Part shown: piece after piece, positions 10,495 to 21,369 of the stretch
Position numbering within the stretch: the stretch's first letter is position 1
Layout: each line of letters starts with the position of its first letter
Origin: Saccharum officinarum
Lineage: Eukaryota > Streptophyta > Magnoliopsida > Poales > Poaceae
Assembly (NCBI GenBank): GCA_020631735.1
Contig: CM036162.1
Span: forward strand, 93,172,401-93,236,400
DNA: 64,000 nt
Direction: 5' to 3'
Program-made: the position numbers and the translations under genes
Notes under the pieces: model-generated
What the model was told of the DNA's origin: nothing
Seen by the model: the letters and a program-made list of their open reading frames with translations, nothing else
Database searches by the model: none

Positions 10495-10765
10495 GAGCAT
10501 CTCTAATAGAAATCTACTCTCTAAATCATCAATTAAAGAGTCATTTGAGTAAAAATCATTTTCTTTATCTTTGTACTCTCCAACAATCCTTCTATATCGT
10601 GTGCATAGTCTAGAGAGCATTGGATAACGATAAATCCAGAATAGAAGATATCTATGCTTAAATATCCAATTGAAGAACTTGTGGAGGATATTGTCCACTA
10701 AAATCACTATTTCTATAATAAATTAGGAAATATATAAAATAGTCGTTTGGAGATGTTTTAGATAA
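10495..10765. mobile_element. Probable small MITE
   Basis: It starts AGAGCATCTCTAATAG and ends near TTTGGAGATGTTTTAG, which are inverted relatives of each other and typical of grass MITEs. The interior is AT-rich and non-coding. The exact ends and target duplication are uncertain. Confidence 0.35.
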
Positions 10766-10914
10766 TTGAGAGATCAAATGATTTTATCCAAATACTTTGC
10801 AAAAACAGGTCGAAAAACCCAACAAACGTGGCGACTGCCGAGAGATCAAAGATTTTATCCAAATACTACTAACTCAATTTTGGGTCATCTTTGGCTTTTC
10901 TATGTGCATTTTTT

Positions 10915-11212
10915 TAATATAAAAGGCCGACTCAATTCATCAGTCACGGTTTTTTTTTCTTAAAAAAATGCGACCTCGATTCAGGCGGAGCCCAATCTAG
11001 ACAGCTCCAGTTCCAGTGTAGCTCGCTGCTCGCCGCCTCCGTCCGCACCAAAGCCTGCCGGCTGCCGCCGCCGTGCGGTTTCCGACTTTCCGTCGATCTG
11101 CTGATGGAGCGACCATGGAAGATATTGGCGGCTAACCTCGGCCGTGGAGCGCCGCGGCATCTGCCCCCGCCTTCCACCCGGCGATCGCATCTGCGCTAGC
11201 TTCAGGAGGTGA
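10915..11212 (+). promoter_or_regulatory. Possible gene 5' end: TATA box, GC-rich leader, splice donor
   Basis: A canonical TATAAAAGG lies at 10917-10925 after AT-rich sequence. A sharply GC-rich stretch (about 10970-11205) follows and ends in a strong donor-like AGGAG|GTGAGTG near 11208. This is how a grass first exon looks. An ATG at 11104 opens only about 30 codons. No downstream exon was recognised before 13450, so this may be an orphaned first exon of a decayed gene. Confidence 0.3.
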
Positions 11213-11578
11213 GTGCCTCACTGCCTCTGGCCAGCTCGAGTGCTCGGAAGTCGAAACTATTGGCATGGGCGTGCGATTACTGTCTAGTCCTACAATGGTT
11301 TGAATAGCGATTTTCGCAGCATAGCGGAAACTAAGCTACATGTAGTTATATGTTTTTCCCCCCTCAAGAAACATGCTGTCCACGTGTGGATATAGAGACC
11401 GGATTTCATATATAATTGTAAACTTGTGAAGTATCGTTTATATAAAAAAAAACCGTTTCCTATATTATGGAAACTACAACATAGCTCCACAAAAATATTT
11501 CCCATCTTAATAAGAGTTACCGTGTTTGCAAATTGCAAAACCACAGATGTTAACATGTACAAGGTTCCACAAAATATA

Positions 11579-11805
11579 CTTTTTCCCTCCGTCCTAAAAT
11601 ATAAGGGATTTTCAATTGTTCTAAGTCAAACCATTTGAAGTTTGACCAAAATAATTAACATGTACCACGTCAAAGAGTCAATCTATAAAAATACTATTCA
11701 TATTGTGTCTTGTGAACCTCATTTGATATCATAAACAGTACTATTCTTTTCTACAAACTTTGGATGTTTTGACAAAGAAATCCCTATATTTCAGGATGGA
11801 TGGAG
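11579..11805. mobile_element. Stowaway-type MITE
   Basis: The left end reads CCCTCCGTCCTAAAATATAAGG and the right end is its inverse (CCCTATATTTCAGGATGGATGGAG). TA dinucleotides flank it at 11577-11578 and 11806-11807. At 227 bp, AT-rich and without an ORF, it is typical of Stowaway. Confidence 0.75.
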
Positions 11806-12462
11806 TATTAACGCAGTTGAGTTAATTGTTTGACATGAGACCCTTAGATTATGGGCAAATTTCATCTTGCTTTAGTACATTGACTAGTACATCTAAAATT
11901 ATGTAGAGTTGTAGACCAAAGGAAGAACGAAAACAAAATCAAACTCAGTCCATGGGCAAGATACAAATCTGCATTATATCGCTAGCTCTGCCTCATGCCC
12001 AGTTGAGCTGTTGGACTCTAGAGAAACAAATCATAGGAGCTATTGCAGCATATATAGCGCACAAGGATACCCATATTGGGGTTTTATGATACAGTACTTT
12101 ATTTGATCTATCAAATTCCAGCCATATATTGGTGAATCAATGACCAGAATATTTTTTTTAGCAAAGTGACTGCTAAAATTGCTAAATGCTATGGAGTAAC
12201 TGCTATAGCAGCCTGCCAAGGCTTCTATAGAGCCTATAGCTGTCTTAGCGTGACTTTCCAACTTGGCTTAGCAATTGGGTTCCCAAGCTGCTATAGTGAT
12301 GCTATAGCACTGCTATAGCCCGCTATTTAAGTCATGACTATTGACTTTGGGAGAACAGCCATGCAGTAATAAATCGAGCTTTACCCCCGTTGTCACATGA
12401 TGTGAGTGACTGAGTGCTTCATGTTCCACAAGAAAATCAATCATACATGGTTTAAGGACTTA

Positions 12463-12634
12463 GAAGGGCGGGCCTGGTGCAAGCGGTAGAGTCTTACTGC
12501 CTGTGACCGGAAGGTCCCGGGTTCGAGTCGCGGTCTCCTCACATTGCACAGGTGAGGGTAAGGCTTGCCATTGACACCCTTCCCCAGACCCCGCACAGAG
12601 TGGGAGCTCTTTGCACTGGGTACGCCCTTTTTTT
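12463..12634 (+). mobile_element. Au-type SINE
   Basis: The 172-bp tRNA-derived element has an A-box-like TGGTGCAAGCGGTAGA and a B box GGTTCGAGTC. A conserved tail follows and ends in CCC then T7. A perfect 16-bp target duplication ATGGTTTAAGGACTTA flanks it (12447-12462, 12635-12650). The T-rich 3' end and body match grass Au SINEs as I know them. Long duplications are expected from LINE-driven insertion. Polymerase III could transcribe it from its internal promoter. Confidence 0.88.
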
Positions 12635-12650
12635 ATGGTTTAAGGACTTA

Positions 12651-13450
12651 AGTCGATAGATAGGGATTAGACTAAATTTCTTTTGGGCTCATAATGAACT
12701 TAATTCATTTAGCTACCACTCAGAAGGATTGTATGTAATCTTCTCATGAATCAAAACAACCACTATATCTTCAAAGCTAGTTAATCTGACTGCCAGCTTC
12801 AATATGATACATTCAGTTGATGTACAGTTGAACACGGTAGAATGGGAGTGGGTGTCCAGTGCTTTAACTCTTTGCCAAGCCATATGCTGGTAGTCAAATT
12901 CAACCCTAGTCTATTGACTTGGCTGTGGACCAAATAATTACAATGGAGACGTGCTATAGACAGGTTTACCCCTCAAAATTTGAGTAATTGCTCTATGCTT
13001 AATGGATTTAACTATGTCATAATTTCAAAAATGTATTTAGAGTGTGTGTATGCCTAGTGTTGAATGAGATGGCCTTCACTGTTTTATGAATCCTTTTATA
13101 GTGCCTAAAGGGACACAATCGCCACCCCTTTTTTTAGATAATGGAATAAAAATTATCCCAGTAGCTGCAGCCGTAACTGTTGTCAATTTCCATAGACTCT
13201 GTACATTAGTATTTAGTTCTTGCCAAATGCAGTGAACAGCAGTTTTTTGAAGAGGCACATGTGCTTGCACCTTGTGGTTTGTTAACTATGAAGTCAGTCC
13301 AACATGTGAAATCGTCCATATACATGTAGGTTGACGTGTTGAACGAAGAGTGCCTGGTCATGGAGACTAGAGGGAAGGGAACCTATAGGCCTACGACCAG
13401 CCAAACGGTTCGGACCACTTACTAGCTTGTATTACCTGACTGTCTGACTC
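12651..13450. other. No gene seen
   Basis: The stretch is AT-rich with scattered short ORFs that match nothing recognisable. The last ~75 bp before the copia fragment are not homologous to the related copia element at 61243-64000, so the copia homology starts abruptly at about 13451. Confidence 0.4.
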
Positions 13451-13514
13451 GGTGGGTTCTCCGGGGTTTCACTCAGCGCCCTGGTGTCGACTACGATGAG
13501 ACCTTCAGCCCAGT

Positions 13515-14786
13515 GTGGTGAAGCCGGCCACCGTCCGCACGGCGCTCTCGCTGGCCCTCTCTCGGTCCTGGCCTGTGCATCAGATGGACGTCAAGAATGC
13601 TTTCCTGCACAGCCTTTTCACTGAGACAGTTTACTGCAGTCAGCCGGCGGGGTTTGTTGACTCTTCCCGTCCCGACATGGTCTGCCAGCTCAACAGGTCT
13701 CTCTACGGCCTCAAGCAGGCCCCCCGGACGTGGAACACTCGGTTTGCTGCTTTCTTACTGACACTGGGGTTTGTGGAGGCCAAGTCAGATACGTCCCTGT
13801 TTATCTATCACCATGGAGCTGAGACTGCGTACCTGCTGCTCTATGTCGATGATATTGTCCTCACAGCCTCCAGTGAGTCACTCCTCAGCCGCATAATCAC
13901 CTTTCTTCAGCAGGAGTTTGCTATGAAGGATCTGGGTGTCCTTCACCACTTCCTTGGGGTCACTGTTGAGCCTCATCCTGCCGGGTTACTCCTTCACCAG
14001 CGGCAGTATACTCTTGATATCCTGGAGCGAGCCGGGATGACTGACTGCAACCCCTGCTCCATTCCGGTTGACACACAGGGCAAGCTGTCAGAAGCCGAGG
14101 GCAACCCAGTGACAGATCCCACTGCATATCGGAGTCTTGCTGGTGCACTTCAGTACCTCACCTTCACCCGGCCGGACATCACCTATGCAGTTCAGCAGAT
14201 ATGTCTTCACATGCATGATCCCCTAGAGCTCCACCTCACTGCTCTCAAGCGCCTCCTCCGCTACCTCCGCGACACGGTCAACTACGACCTACTCCTTCAC
14301 CGGTCGTCTTCCGCCGAGCTTGTTGTCTACACTGACGCCGACTGGGCCGGGTGTCCGGACACTCGGCGCTCCACCTCCGGCTACGCTGTCTTCTTGGGCG
14401 GCAACCTTGTGTCCTGTTCGTCCAAGCGCCAGCCGGTGGTCTCCCGCTCCACTGCTGAGGCGGAGTACCGCGCTGTCGCTAACGGCGTGGCTGAGGCCTC
14501 CTGGCTCCGGCAGCTTCTCGCCGAGCTCCACACTCCTCTCTCCCGGAGCACGCTGGTCTACTGCGACAACGTCAGTGCGGTGTACCTCTCCACCAACCCT
14601 GTTCAGCACCAGCGGACGAAGCACGTGGAGATCGACCTACACTTTGTCTGGGATCGGGTTGCCATCGGCGAGGTGCGGGTTCTTCACGTACCGACCACCT
14701 CCCAGTTCGCCGACATCTTCACCAAAGGCCTCCCGTCCTCGACTTTCACCGAGTTTCGCTCCAGCCTCAACATCATCAGTGGCTAG
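13515..14786 (+). pseudogene. Copia reverse transcriptase-RNase H, partial
   Basis: The open frame of about 420 codons begins with RT text ([21 protein letters not shown]). It includes the catalytic YVDD at about 13843-13854. RNase H motifs follow (YTDADWAGCPDTRRSTSGY near 14329-14385, then SRSTAEAEYRA), and it ends with the copia C-terminal ADIFTKGLP. Just upstream (13451-13514) the homologous frame continues, but an extra T in CCAGTGTGGTGAAG shifts it. The coding sequence therefore was already broken there and the element was cut off further 5'. There is no real start codon. The product would copy element RNA into cDNA if it were whole; here it is a non-functional fragment. Confidence 0.88.
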
Positions 14787-14873
14787 TTGCGTCTGTGGGG
14801 GGGCTCGTTTGTGTTCTTCTTTTCGTGTCCTATCTGTAACTCCGCTGCGCCGGTAGTTCAGACTACGGGGGGG

Positions 14874-14986
14874 TGTTGGAGTATAGGATTAGGCCCATGA
14901 GGCTTGGCCCATGTGGCCCATGTATGCAATACTATATAGCTACCCTTCTAGGGTTAGCCAAGTCAATTGAGATAACAATTCTAGCA
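14874..14986 (+). repeat. Copia 3' LTR with preceding polypurine tract
   Basis: The LTR starts TGTTGGAGTATAGG right after the purine tract ACGGGGGGG and ends TTCTAGCA. It is very short (113 bp), as in the Ale/Retrofit group. The matching LTR on the other strand is at 61243-61358. Confidence 0.85.
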
Positions 14987-15786
14987 GAGAGGTTCATGCG
15001 GCTTAAATAGGTAAGCCCTGTCATACTGGAAGGGATTAAGCCTGACAGCTGGTTGTTTGAGAGATCAAGAGATTCCAGTTGTTTCAGCTGACCGATACTC
15101 ACAGGGATTTCCCCACTTAACTGGTTCCAAGACAAGTTAAAAGCTCTTAGTGTGATAAGAGTGTCGATGTAAGTGTCGATGTCTTGAGGTATTACTCCAG
15201 TTAAACTGTTGCACGACAAATCAAGAATCACCATATCTCCGAACTCACTAGAAAATTCGAGCTGCTGCCCTTTGGTGGAAACCGATACATGTTCTCTAAA
15301 AGTAAACCAATAGTACATTGAATTGTACAGATGAACACCTCTACCACTTAAGCTTTCCCCAAGAATTTCACTGTATTCAGAAGTATGAGTCATTGCAGTC
15401 AAGTTAACTAATGAGTGAGGTATGCTTCCAGACAAGTTGTTATACGCAAGGTCTAGAAATTGTAGTTTTTTACACATTGCAAGCTCACTAGGAATGTGAC
15501 CATAAAACAAATTTGACCGCAGACGCAACAGTAATAAGTTTGGCATCTTCTCCCATATCTGCACTGGTAGCTTCCCAGAGAATTGGTTGTACGAAAGATC
15601 AACAAATCCTACATATGGACCTTTAAGAACTGAAGGAAACTCTCCTGAGAGATTGTTGGTATTTATGTCTACCACCGCTAACGACTTCATGTCTCCTTGA
15701 CAGTTAGGAACTTCTCCAGTCAGCATGTTTGTTGATAGATCTAATACTTCCAAATATTCTAATGAGCATATTGAAGATGGAATGGT

Positions 15787-16310
15787 TATACATCACTTGC
15801 TGGTCGGATGTGTATTCACTCGCCAAGTGTGGGCCTTGATATTCCAGAAGCTTGACCTGCTGTTTTTGGCTCCGGACCCAAGTGTGACACGATTTTCGGG
15901 ATGGTGGAGGAGAACTATTGCAGCAGCTCCAAAGGAAATGAGAAAGGGTCTGAACACTTTGATAATATTGGTCGCTTGGGAGGCCTGGAAGCATCGTAAT
16001 GATTGTGTCTTCCAGAACGTACAGCCAAATGTGCAGGAGGTTATCAGTGCTGTGTGTACGGAGGGTGGTCTTTGGTGTATGGCCAGGGCCTCCCAGCTCA
16101 CACAGCTTCTTTCCAGGTCGCTCCCCTCTGGAGTTTAGGGTCCTGGGGGTCGTTGGTCGTCTTTTAGTTTTGTGGCGCGTTGCTGTACTAGTATCCTTAG
16201 TGTGGGTGTGTGTGTCCTGGTGCTCGGGTTGGGTCTTCTAGACCCGTGTACTTGTTGTTTTCTACCTTAATGAAATGACGCGCAGTTTCTCCTGCGTGGT
16301 TCGAGAAAAA
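15787..16310 (+). mobile_element. 5'-truncated LINE (L1) insertion in the LRR pseudogene
   Basis: The first 117 codons (to the stop at 16136-16138) resemble the C-terminus of plant L1 ORF2, the zf-RVT region with HLLVGCVFTRQVW and AWEAWKHRNDCVF. A GT-rich 3' UTR follows and ends TTCGAGAAAAAAA. A 13-bp target duplication AAGATGGAATGGT flanks it (15774-15786, 16311-16323). 5' truncation with a short A tail is the normal product of target-primed reverse transcription. Confidence 0.9.
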
Positions 16311-17757
16311 AAGATGGAATGGTGCCTGATACTGAATTGTTATAAAGCATAAGACCGTTCAACCATGGGGCTCCAAAATCAGACGGCAGTGTTCCTGATA
16401 ATGAGTTTCTAGAGATGTCTATGTAGGTTATAAATCTTGTAAACTTTGGAACCGTACCATTTAATCTATTACTTGACAATACCATGACTTCTGCTGACAT
16501 AAATTCCAATGTTTCTGGTAGTGTGCCAGATATTTTATTGTGTCCAAGAACTCTGCTCCTGAAAATACAACCCAAAACCAGTCTGGGATTGCATTTATGC
16601 TTGCATTTGAAATGGCAAGGAACTTAATGCTTGTTTGTGATTTAAGCCATGATGGGAATGTCGGTCCTAGCTTGATGGAGTCTAAAACAACACCCTTCAG
16701 TTTGAATGGAGGAACCCAGTTCGGTCTGATTTTTATTTGAAGAAGTGTAACGCCCAACCCTAGGTACTCCAAATCTTTAAGGCTATTTAAATGATATTCG
16801 TTGACTATACCATCTATTTGGTTCTCACTAAGGTCCAAAAGAACCAATTTTTCTTAATGACCATATCCATGGTGGTGTATTCCAATGACAGTTTGGTAAC
16901 CTTTCTATTAGTTCTGTGATATCACCTGTAGTATTGCTATTCGCTAGACCCAGTACCTTCAGGTTGCATAGATTTTTGAAACTTGATGGTATCATTGTTG
17001 ACATGAGATTATTTTGCTGAAAAGAAACGTGTTCAAGTGATGTCATTTTTCCTATCTCATCGGGAATCGGACCATAGAAGTAACACTCTTTGATGTTAAG
17101 AAAAGTGAGGCTAGTTGCATTCCAAAACCAGTTGGGGGTAATAGTTGTGTTAAAGTTCTCTGAGATGTCGAGCACCTCGAGTATCGTGAGATTAAACTGA
17201 TGAAGAGAAGGAACTGTATATTTGAGTCCACTATTTTGCAGATGTAGTTCCTTTAATGTAGGAAGCATGTTAATCTCATGAATCCAATCAACTGCTGTGT
17301 GAAGGTTTACATAGCTCATGTCAAGGTGCTTCAATGAGGATAGTTGTGACAGCCATGCAAGGTTGACTGAGAAGGGATGGTTGTACCTAGGGTTGGAAAA
17401 GGCCCAGCATTTGAGATCAAGGAAGGTAAGTTTGGTGAGGTTCCCGATTTGTGGGGGTATTTTTCCGTGGAGCAATGTGTATGAAACGTTAAGATACCTA
17501 AGACCCAACATGGAACCAAGAAATTCTGGTATTTGTGCCCCATTGAAGCTATTGCAACTCAAATCTAGATACCTCAGATTCTGCAAATTAACCAAAGAGT
17601 AGCTTATCTCACCTCCCAAAATACTTCCATTGTTGCCAATGATATACCAGTCCTCGGTGCTTCACCTAAGATTGAGCTTGACAACTTTGCCATTTTTCTC
17701 GCTGCACCTGACTCCCTTCCAGCTGCAACAATCTTGACCTTGCCATGATGACAAGTA

Positions 17758-19103
17758 CTCCATTCCAAATTATAAGTCGCTTTGACTTTTTTGATTCATC
17801 TATTTTGCTATGTATCTAGACATATTATTTATCTAAATGCATAGCAAAATAGATGTTGTCGGTGTTCGGTCCCGTGGGGGTCCTTAACCGACGAGTGAGT
17901 GCTGCGTGTCCTTAACCTGGATGGTGATGCAAGGAGAACACACGGGGGTTTATCCTGGTTCGGGCAGAAGAAGGCCCTACGTCCAGCGGGGGGAGAGTCT
18001 TGTATTTTCTTGCACCGAGATGCTTGTGTAGGGGTTACAAGCTTGCGAGAGAGGGCGGCGAGCCCAAGTCTCAAAGAGAGAAAAAAGAGTACAGATGTGA
18101 TTGCTTGAGATGTTGATCTCTATGTTGGGATTCTTGGATTGCTGGCACTTGGCTCTGGACTTGTATCTTGCCTGTTGTTCGTGTCCCCTTGTAGGGTCCT
18201 GGCCTGCCCTTTTATAGGGTAAGAGGAGACCAGGGCACCGGGGAGCCTTGAGGTGATGTTTTGTCAATCCCTGTAGGAGTGACTGTAGCGACGTGTCCCG
18301 GGAATGGCCGGCCATCCCTAGACACTGTGGTGATGTTGGGGATGAGACGGCGAAATGACCCGGAGCACCGTGCAATGCCGGCCTTTCTTCCATGTCGAAC
18401 TGTGCTGGGCGTCGAGGCCGGGTCGAGGCCGGACGGATAAGGCCGAATCCCCGAGATTGCGGAATACGGGCCTTATCGTATCCTTTCTCGAGGGTGACTG
18501 GCGATAAACAGTGCATGGTAAGGTGTGTATAGTGACAGGTTTCACCCCCATCACGGGATGGGCGGTAAGACAGTGAGGACTGACACCAGCGTTGCTCCCA
18601 CGTCGATCCTGATTGTGGCCATGTCGGTAGGTAGTAGCAGGTAATCGCATTAAATGCTCTGACTTTTGTCTCGGGGTAGGTGAATTGAGTGGGTCGAGTG
18701 TTCCGACCCGGGGTCATGCGAGTCGGAGTTTTTCCGGTGGGCGTACGAGCCTCGTGCGAGTCGGAGCGCGGTCGAGGCGCCTCGTTGTACGGGACGGGGC
18801 GCAGTCGAGGTGTTCCCGTCGGGGGTGCCTCGTATGAGTCGGAGTTGGAGCGCGGTCGAGGTACTCCGTCGAGCTGGCCTCGTACGAGACGGACCTGGTA
18901 CGCGGTTGAGGCGGGCTGCCTTTTGCTGTGGCTTAATCGTCTTGTTTTTTATTATCGTTGGTTGTGGGTACCCCCATACTGTTGGTACCGACAGATGTAC
19001 TAAAAAAGTCAAAGTGACTTATAATTTGAAACGGTATTTAGGTGTATGGTAAAATGGATGTATCAAAAAAGTCAAAGCGACCTATAATTTAGAACGGAGG
19101 GAG
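17758..19103. mobile_element. Stowaway-type MITE, split by a solo LTR
   Basis: The left part CTCCATTCCAAATTATAAG and the right part CTATAATTTAGAACGGAGGGAG are inverted ends. TA flanks it at 17756-17757 and 19104-19105. The solo LTR 17857-18993 sits inside. Deleting MITE plus one TA joins the two halves of the LRR N-terminal cap in frame, so the MITE landed in once-coding sequence. Confidence 0.85.
17857..18993. mobile_element. Solo LTR inside the Stowaway MITE
   Basis: The 1,137-bp block starts TGTCGGTGTTCGG and ends GGTACCGACA. The perfect 5-bp duplication GATGT flanks it (17852-17856, 18994-18998). It holds GC-rich repeats (GTCGAGGC, GAGTCGGAG words near 18700-18900) and no coding domain. 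The family was not identified. Confidence 0.88.
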
Positions 19104-19235
19104 TAGTTATTAGGACCATGGAGGCTTGCCATGATCGATAGAAGCGCAGCCCTCTCCTCTGAGATGCAACTCCTGTTCAGTGTTGATAAATGGAATGGAG
19201 GCTGTGCCTGGTGGAAAAGAGAGAAGAAGGCACAA

Positions 19236-20473
19236 TGCTATTAGCACAATGCTATTAGAGTTTCTTGAACAAGAAACCCACATTCAGCCATTCTGTTGTG
19301 TGTTATTGCTGGGAAAAATGAGACTGTAATTTGATGGGTATTTCGTTCATGAAGAAGCACACTCAAGAACAGCACTTTGGATTGCGTTATATAGAGATCT
19401 TCTCAGTAAAAGACCTCAGTCCACTGATGGAGAAATAATCTTTACCTTGAAGTCTTGCTACCCTGACTTGATTTGACTGTCTTATTCAGGCTATCTCGAC
19501 AGAAGTCTTCACGTCTTTGCCACCAGACACCAGTTACAGTTACCGCACGGCAAGGAAAGCTGACCAGTAAATGTCATTTTCTTTTTTTATATACAATTTT
19601 GAATGCACGACAATACGGGGAAATGTATATTTGTCGTGAATCGTGATCTGTCGCTGGTTTAACTGTGAAAGCTACTTTTTTTTTGCGGAACAATGAAAGT
19701 TACTAGGAGTACTTCCGGAAACCCAAGACCCACGAAGGTGGCAAAACTATTGTCTCATGCGGGGTTTCAACTGATCTGGACAAACAAAGCTGCCTGATTT
19801 TTGAGTCCAGACTTGCCTTCCAGCAGCGTACAACGCAGGGCATGACCCGTACTCCGTAGTCCGTAGCCGTCTAGAATATTTGGAAAATTGCGACAGGCGA
19901 TTCTGGTCCAGAAATATGACCAATTCAAGCAGAAGCATATACAGATTATCAGTTCAGGACTAGAGAAACAAAATGAAGGTAACAGATATATTGCGAAATT
20001 TCATAGAATGCAATGGTAGCTGATCGATTGCCTTCGTGTGGCTTAATTTGCGAGTTCAAATACATTGCGAACATTCAGAATTTGTATAGCTGCATACTTG
20101 AGAATTTGCATAGCTGCATACTAGCATATGACGCTCCGCCACCAAAGATGGTTGTTCCGGTGCACGACCATGCCAGCAAAATCTGGACCTTGTTCCAAAC
20201 ACTAAAGGCTCTAATATTTTTTTAAAAAAATAGAACAATAATAATCTATATAATTCTCCTATAGCACCAATCTATAGACAAAGATATATTTTCAACGATG
20301 ATTACAAGATAAATAGCCAATTATCTACAAATCATAAGGAACCAGATTAGACTCCTTGGTCGCTAGGCGCTGGCTTCCAAGTGCCAGTTGTTTCATCAAA
20401 ATGTTAATGGATCTGTGGGCTGTGGCGTACAGCCATACACCCTCTCCCAACCTACCTCCTTCACTAAGGGTGC
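19236..20473. other. No gene seen
   Basis: This stretch is upstream of the LRR pseudogene on its strand and may hold remnants of its promoter. A 15-bp duplication (CACAATGCTATTAG twice) lies at about 19230-19258. No RNA gene or bounded transposon is supported. Confidence 0.4.
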
Positions 20474-20476
20474 TAA

Positions 20477-20818
20477 GGGTGGGTTTAGTTGGTGAATTTT
20501 TTTTGAGAAAATGTCACATCAGATGTTTCGTACGATGCCGGAAGGGGTTTTCGGATACTAATAAAAAAAACTAATTACATAGCTTGTCTGGAAACCACAA
20601 GACAAATTTATTAAGTCTAATTAATTCGTTATTAGCACATTTGTTACTGTAGCACTTTAGTGTCAAATTACGGACTAATTAGGCTCAAAACGTTCATCTC
20701 GCGATTTCCAACCAAACTGTACAATTAGTTTTTTCGTCTATATTTAATACTCCATACATGTGCCGCAAGATTCGTTACTGTAGTTTTTCATGAAAAGTTT
20801 TTGGATCTAAACAAGACC
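20477..20818. mobile_element. Tourist-like MITE (PIF/Harbinger type)
   Basis: The 342-bp AT-rich element has ends GGGTGGGTTTAGTTG and CTAAACAAGACC (imperfect inverted repeats) and a TAA target duplication (20474-20476, 20819-20821). The interior is non-coding and resembles a common grass MITE. Confidence 0.75.
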
Positions 20819-20935
20819 TAACCTTTTCCAATTCACTTTAATGTTTGCAGTGGAGAAGTGGACTTGAGATTTCCTGGATGCCATAGCAGACACTAACTTG
20901 GCGAGTCGGACTAAGAAGTCTGGATAAACTAAGGG

Positions 20936-21240
20936 TGGATTTGGTAGAGCTTCACTCTTAGCTTTTTTTTTTGTTTTGGAGCGGATTCCATAGATCCCGC
21001 TTAAAATACAATTGTATTCTAGTGGTGACTTGACGAGAATTACTTCTGTATTTACACTACGATCCGGGAGTTTAAAAAACTGTTCTCCAGTGCTTCACAT
21101 TATTCCCCGTTCAATCGTCACTATAATCACTTCAGAATTGATTCTCATCTGCTCCCCACCATGCTTCTCTATCAGAATCACTTTATCAGAGAATTAAGAA
21201 GTGAAGTTCAAGAATTAGAAAGGGGAGCTCTACCAAACTG
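20936..21240. mobile_element. Probable Tourist-like MITE
   Basis: The inverted ends GGATTTGGTAGAGCT and AGCTCTACCAAACTGG delimit about 300 bp of non-coding sequence. The ends resemble grass Tourist elements (TTTGGTAGAGCT). The target duplication is not fixed. Confidence 0.55.
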
Positions 21241-21369
21241 GTTGACATATATGGAACTGCAAAGTGCAAAATAGGAAGAGTTGTTGCGATTCCTAAGTCA
21301 GCACAAGCCCTTTCTGTGGACTCCGCATAGAAAAAATTAACACACGGTGTTGAATATTAATCACCAGAT

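Larger units (their letters stand above)
13451..14986 (+). mobile_element. 5'-truncated Ty1/copia (Ale/Retrofit-like) element
   Basis: Only the 3' part remains: reverse transcriptase, RNase H, polypurine tract and a 113-bp 3' LTR (14874-14986). The start is abrupt inside the RT region. The left LTR, gag, protease and integrase are gone, so no target duplication can be matched. The right end cuts the LRR receptor pseudogene, so the element or its remnant ended that gene. It is close to the element at 61243-64000 in protein and LTR sequence. Confidence 0.88.
14987..19235 (-). pseudogene. LRR receptor-like protein pseudogene, multiply interrupted
   Basis: Read right to left, the remains run from an LRR N-terminal cap to many plant-type leucine-rich repeats. 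The cap contains CISEERAALL at about 19160-19190 and DCCSWKGVRC at about 17700-17730. A typical repeat is LKQLESLDLSNNQLSGLIPS. This is the extracellular part of Cf/Hcr-type receptor-like proteins, which sense ligands outside the cell and often act in defence. A Stowaway MITE (17758-19103, holding a solo LTR) splits the cap. A LINE fragment (15787-16310) splits the repeats. The copia remnant ends the gene at 14987 before the membrane segment. Removing the MITE or the LINE with one target copy restores the frame at each point. Independent damage is also present: a TGA after the cap (near 17680), frame breaks near 16850 and 16555, and a stop in the leader. The loss of function is secure; the ligand is unknown. 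Confidence 0.85.

Noticed and set aside
12470..12545. tRNA gene
   Set aside because: The A and B boxes are present but there is no full cloverleaf. The segment continues into a SINE body with a T-rich tail and 16-bp target duplications.
17977..19012. Coding regions of 100-246 codons
   Set aside because: They lie in the solo LTR 17857-18993, are composition-driven, and show no domain.
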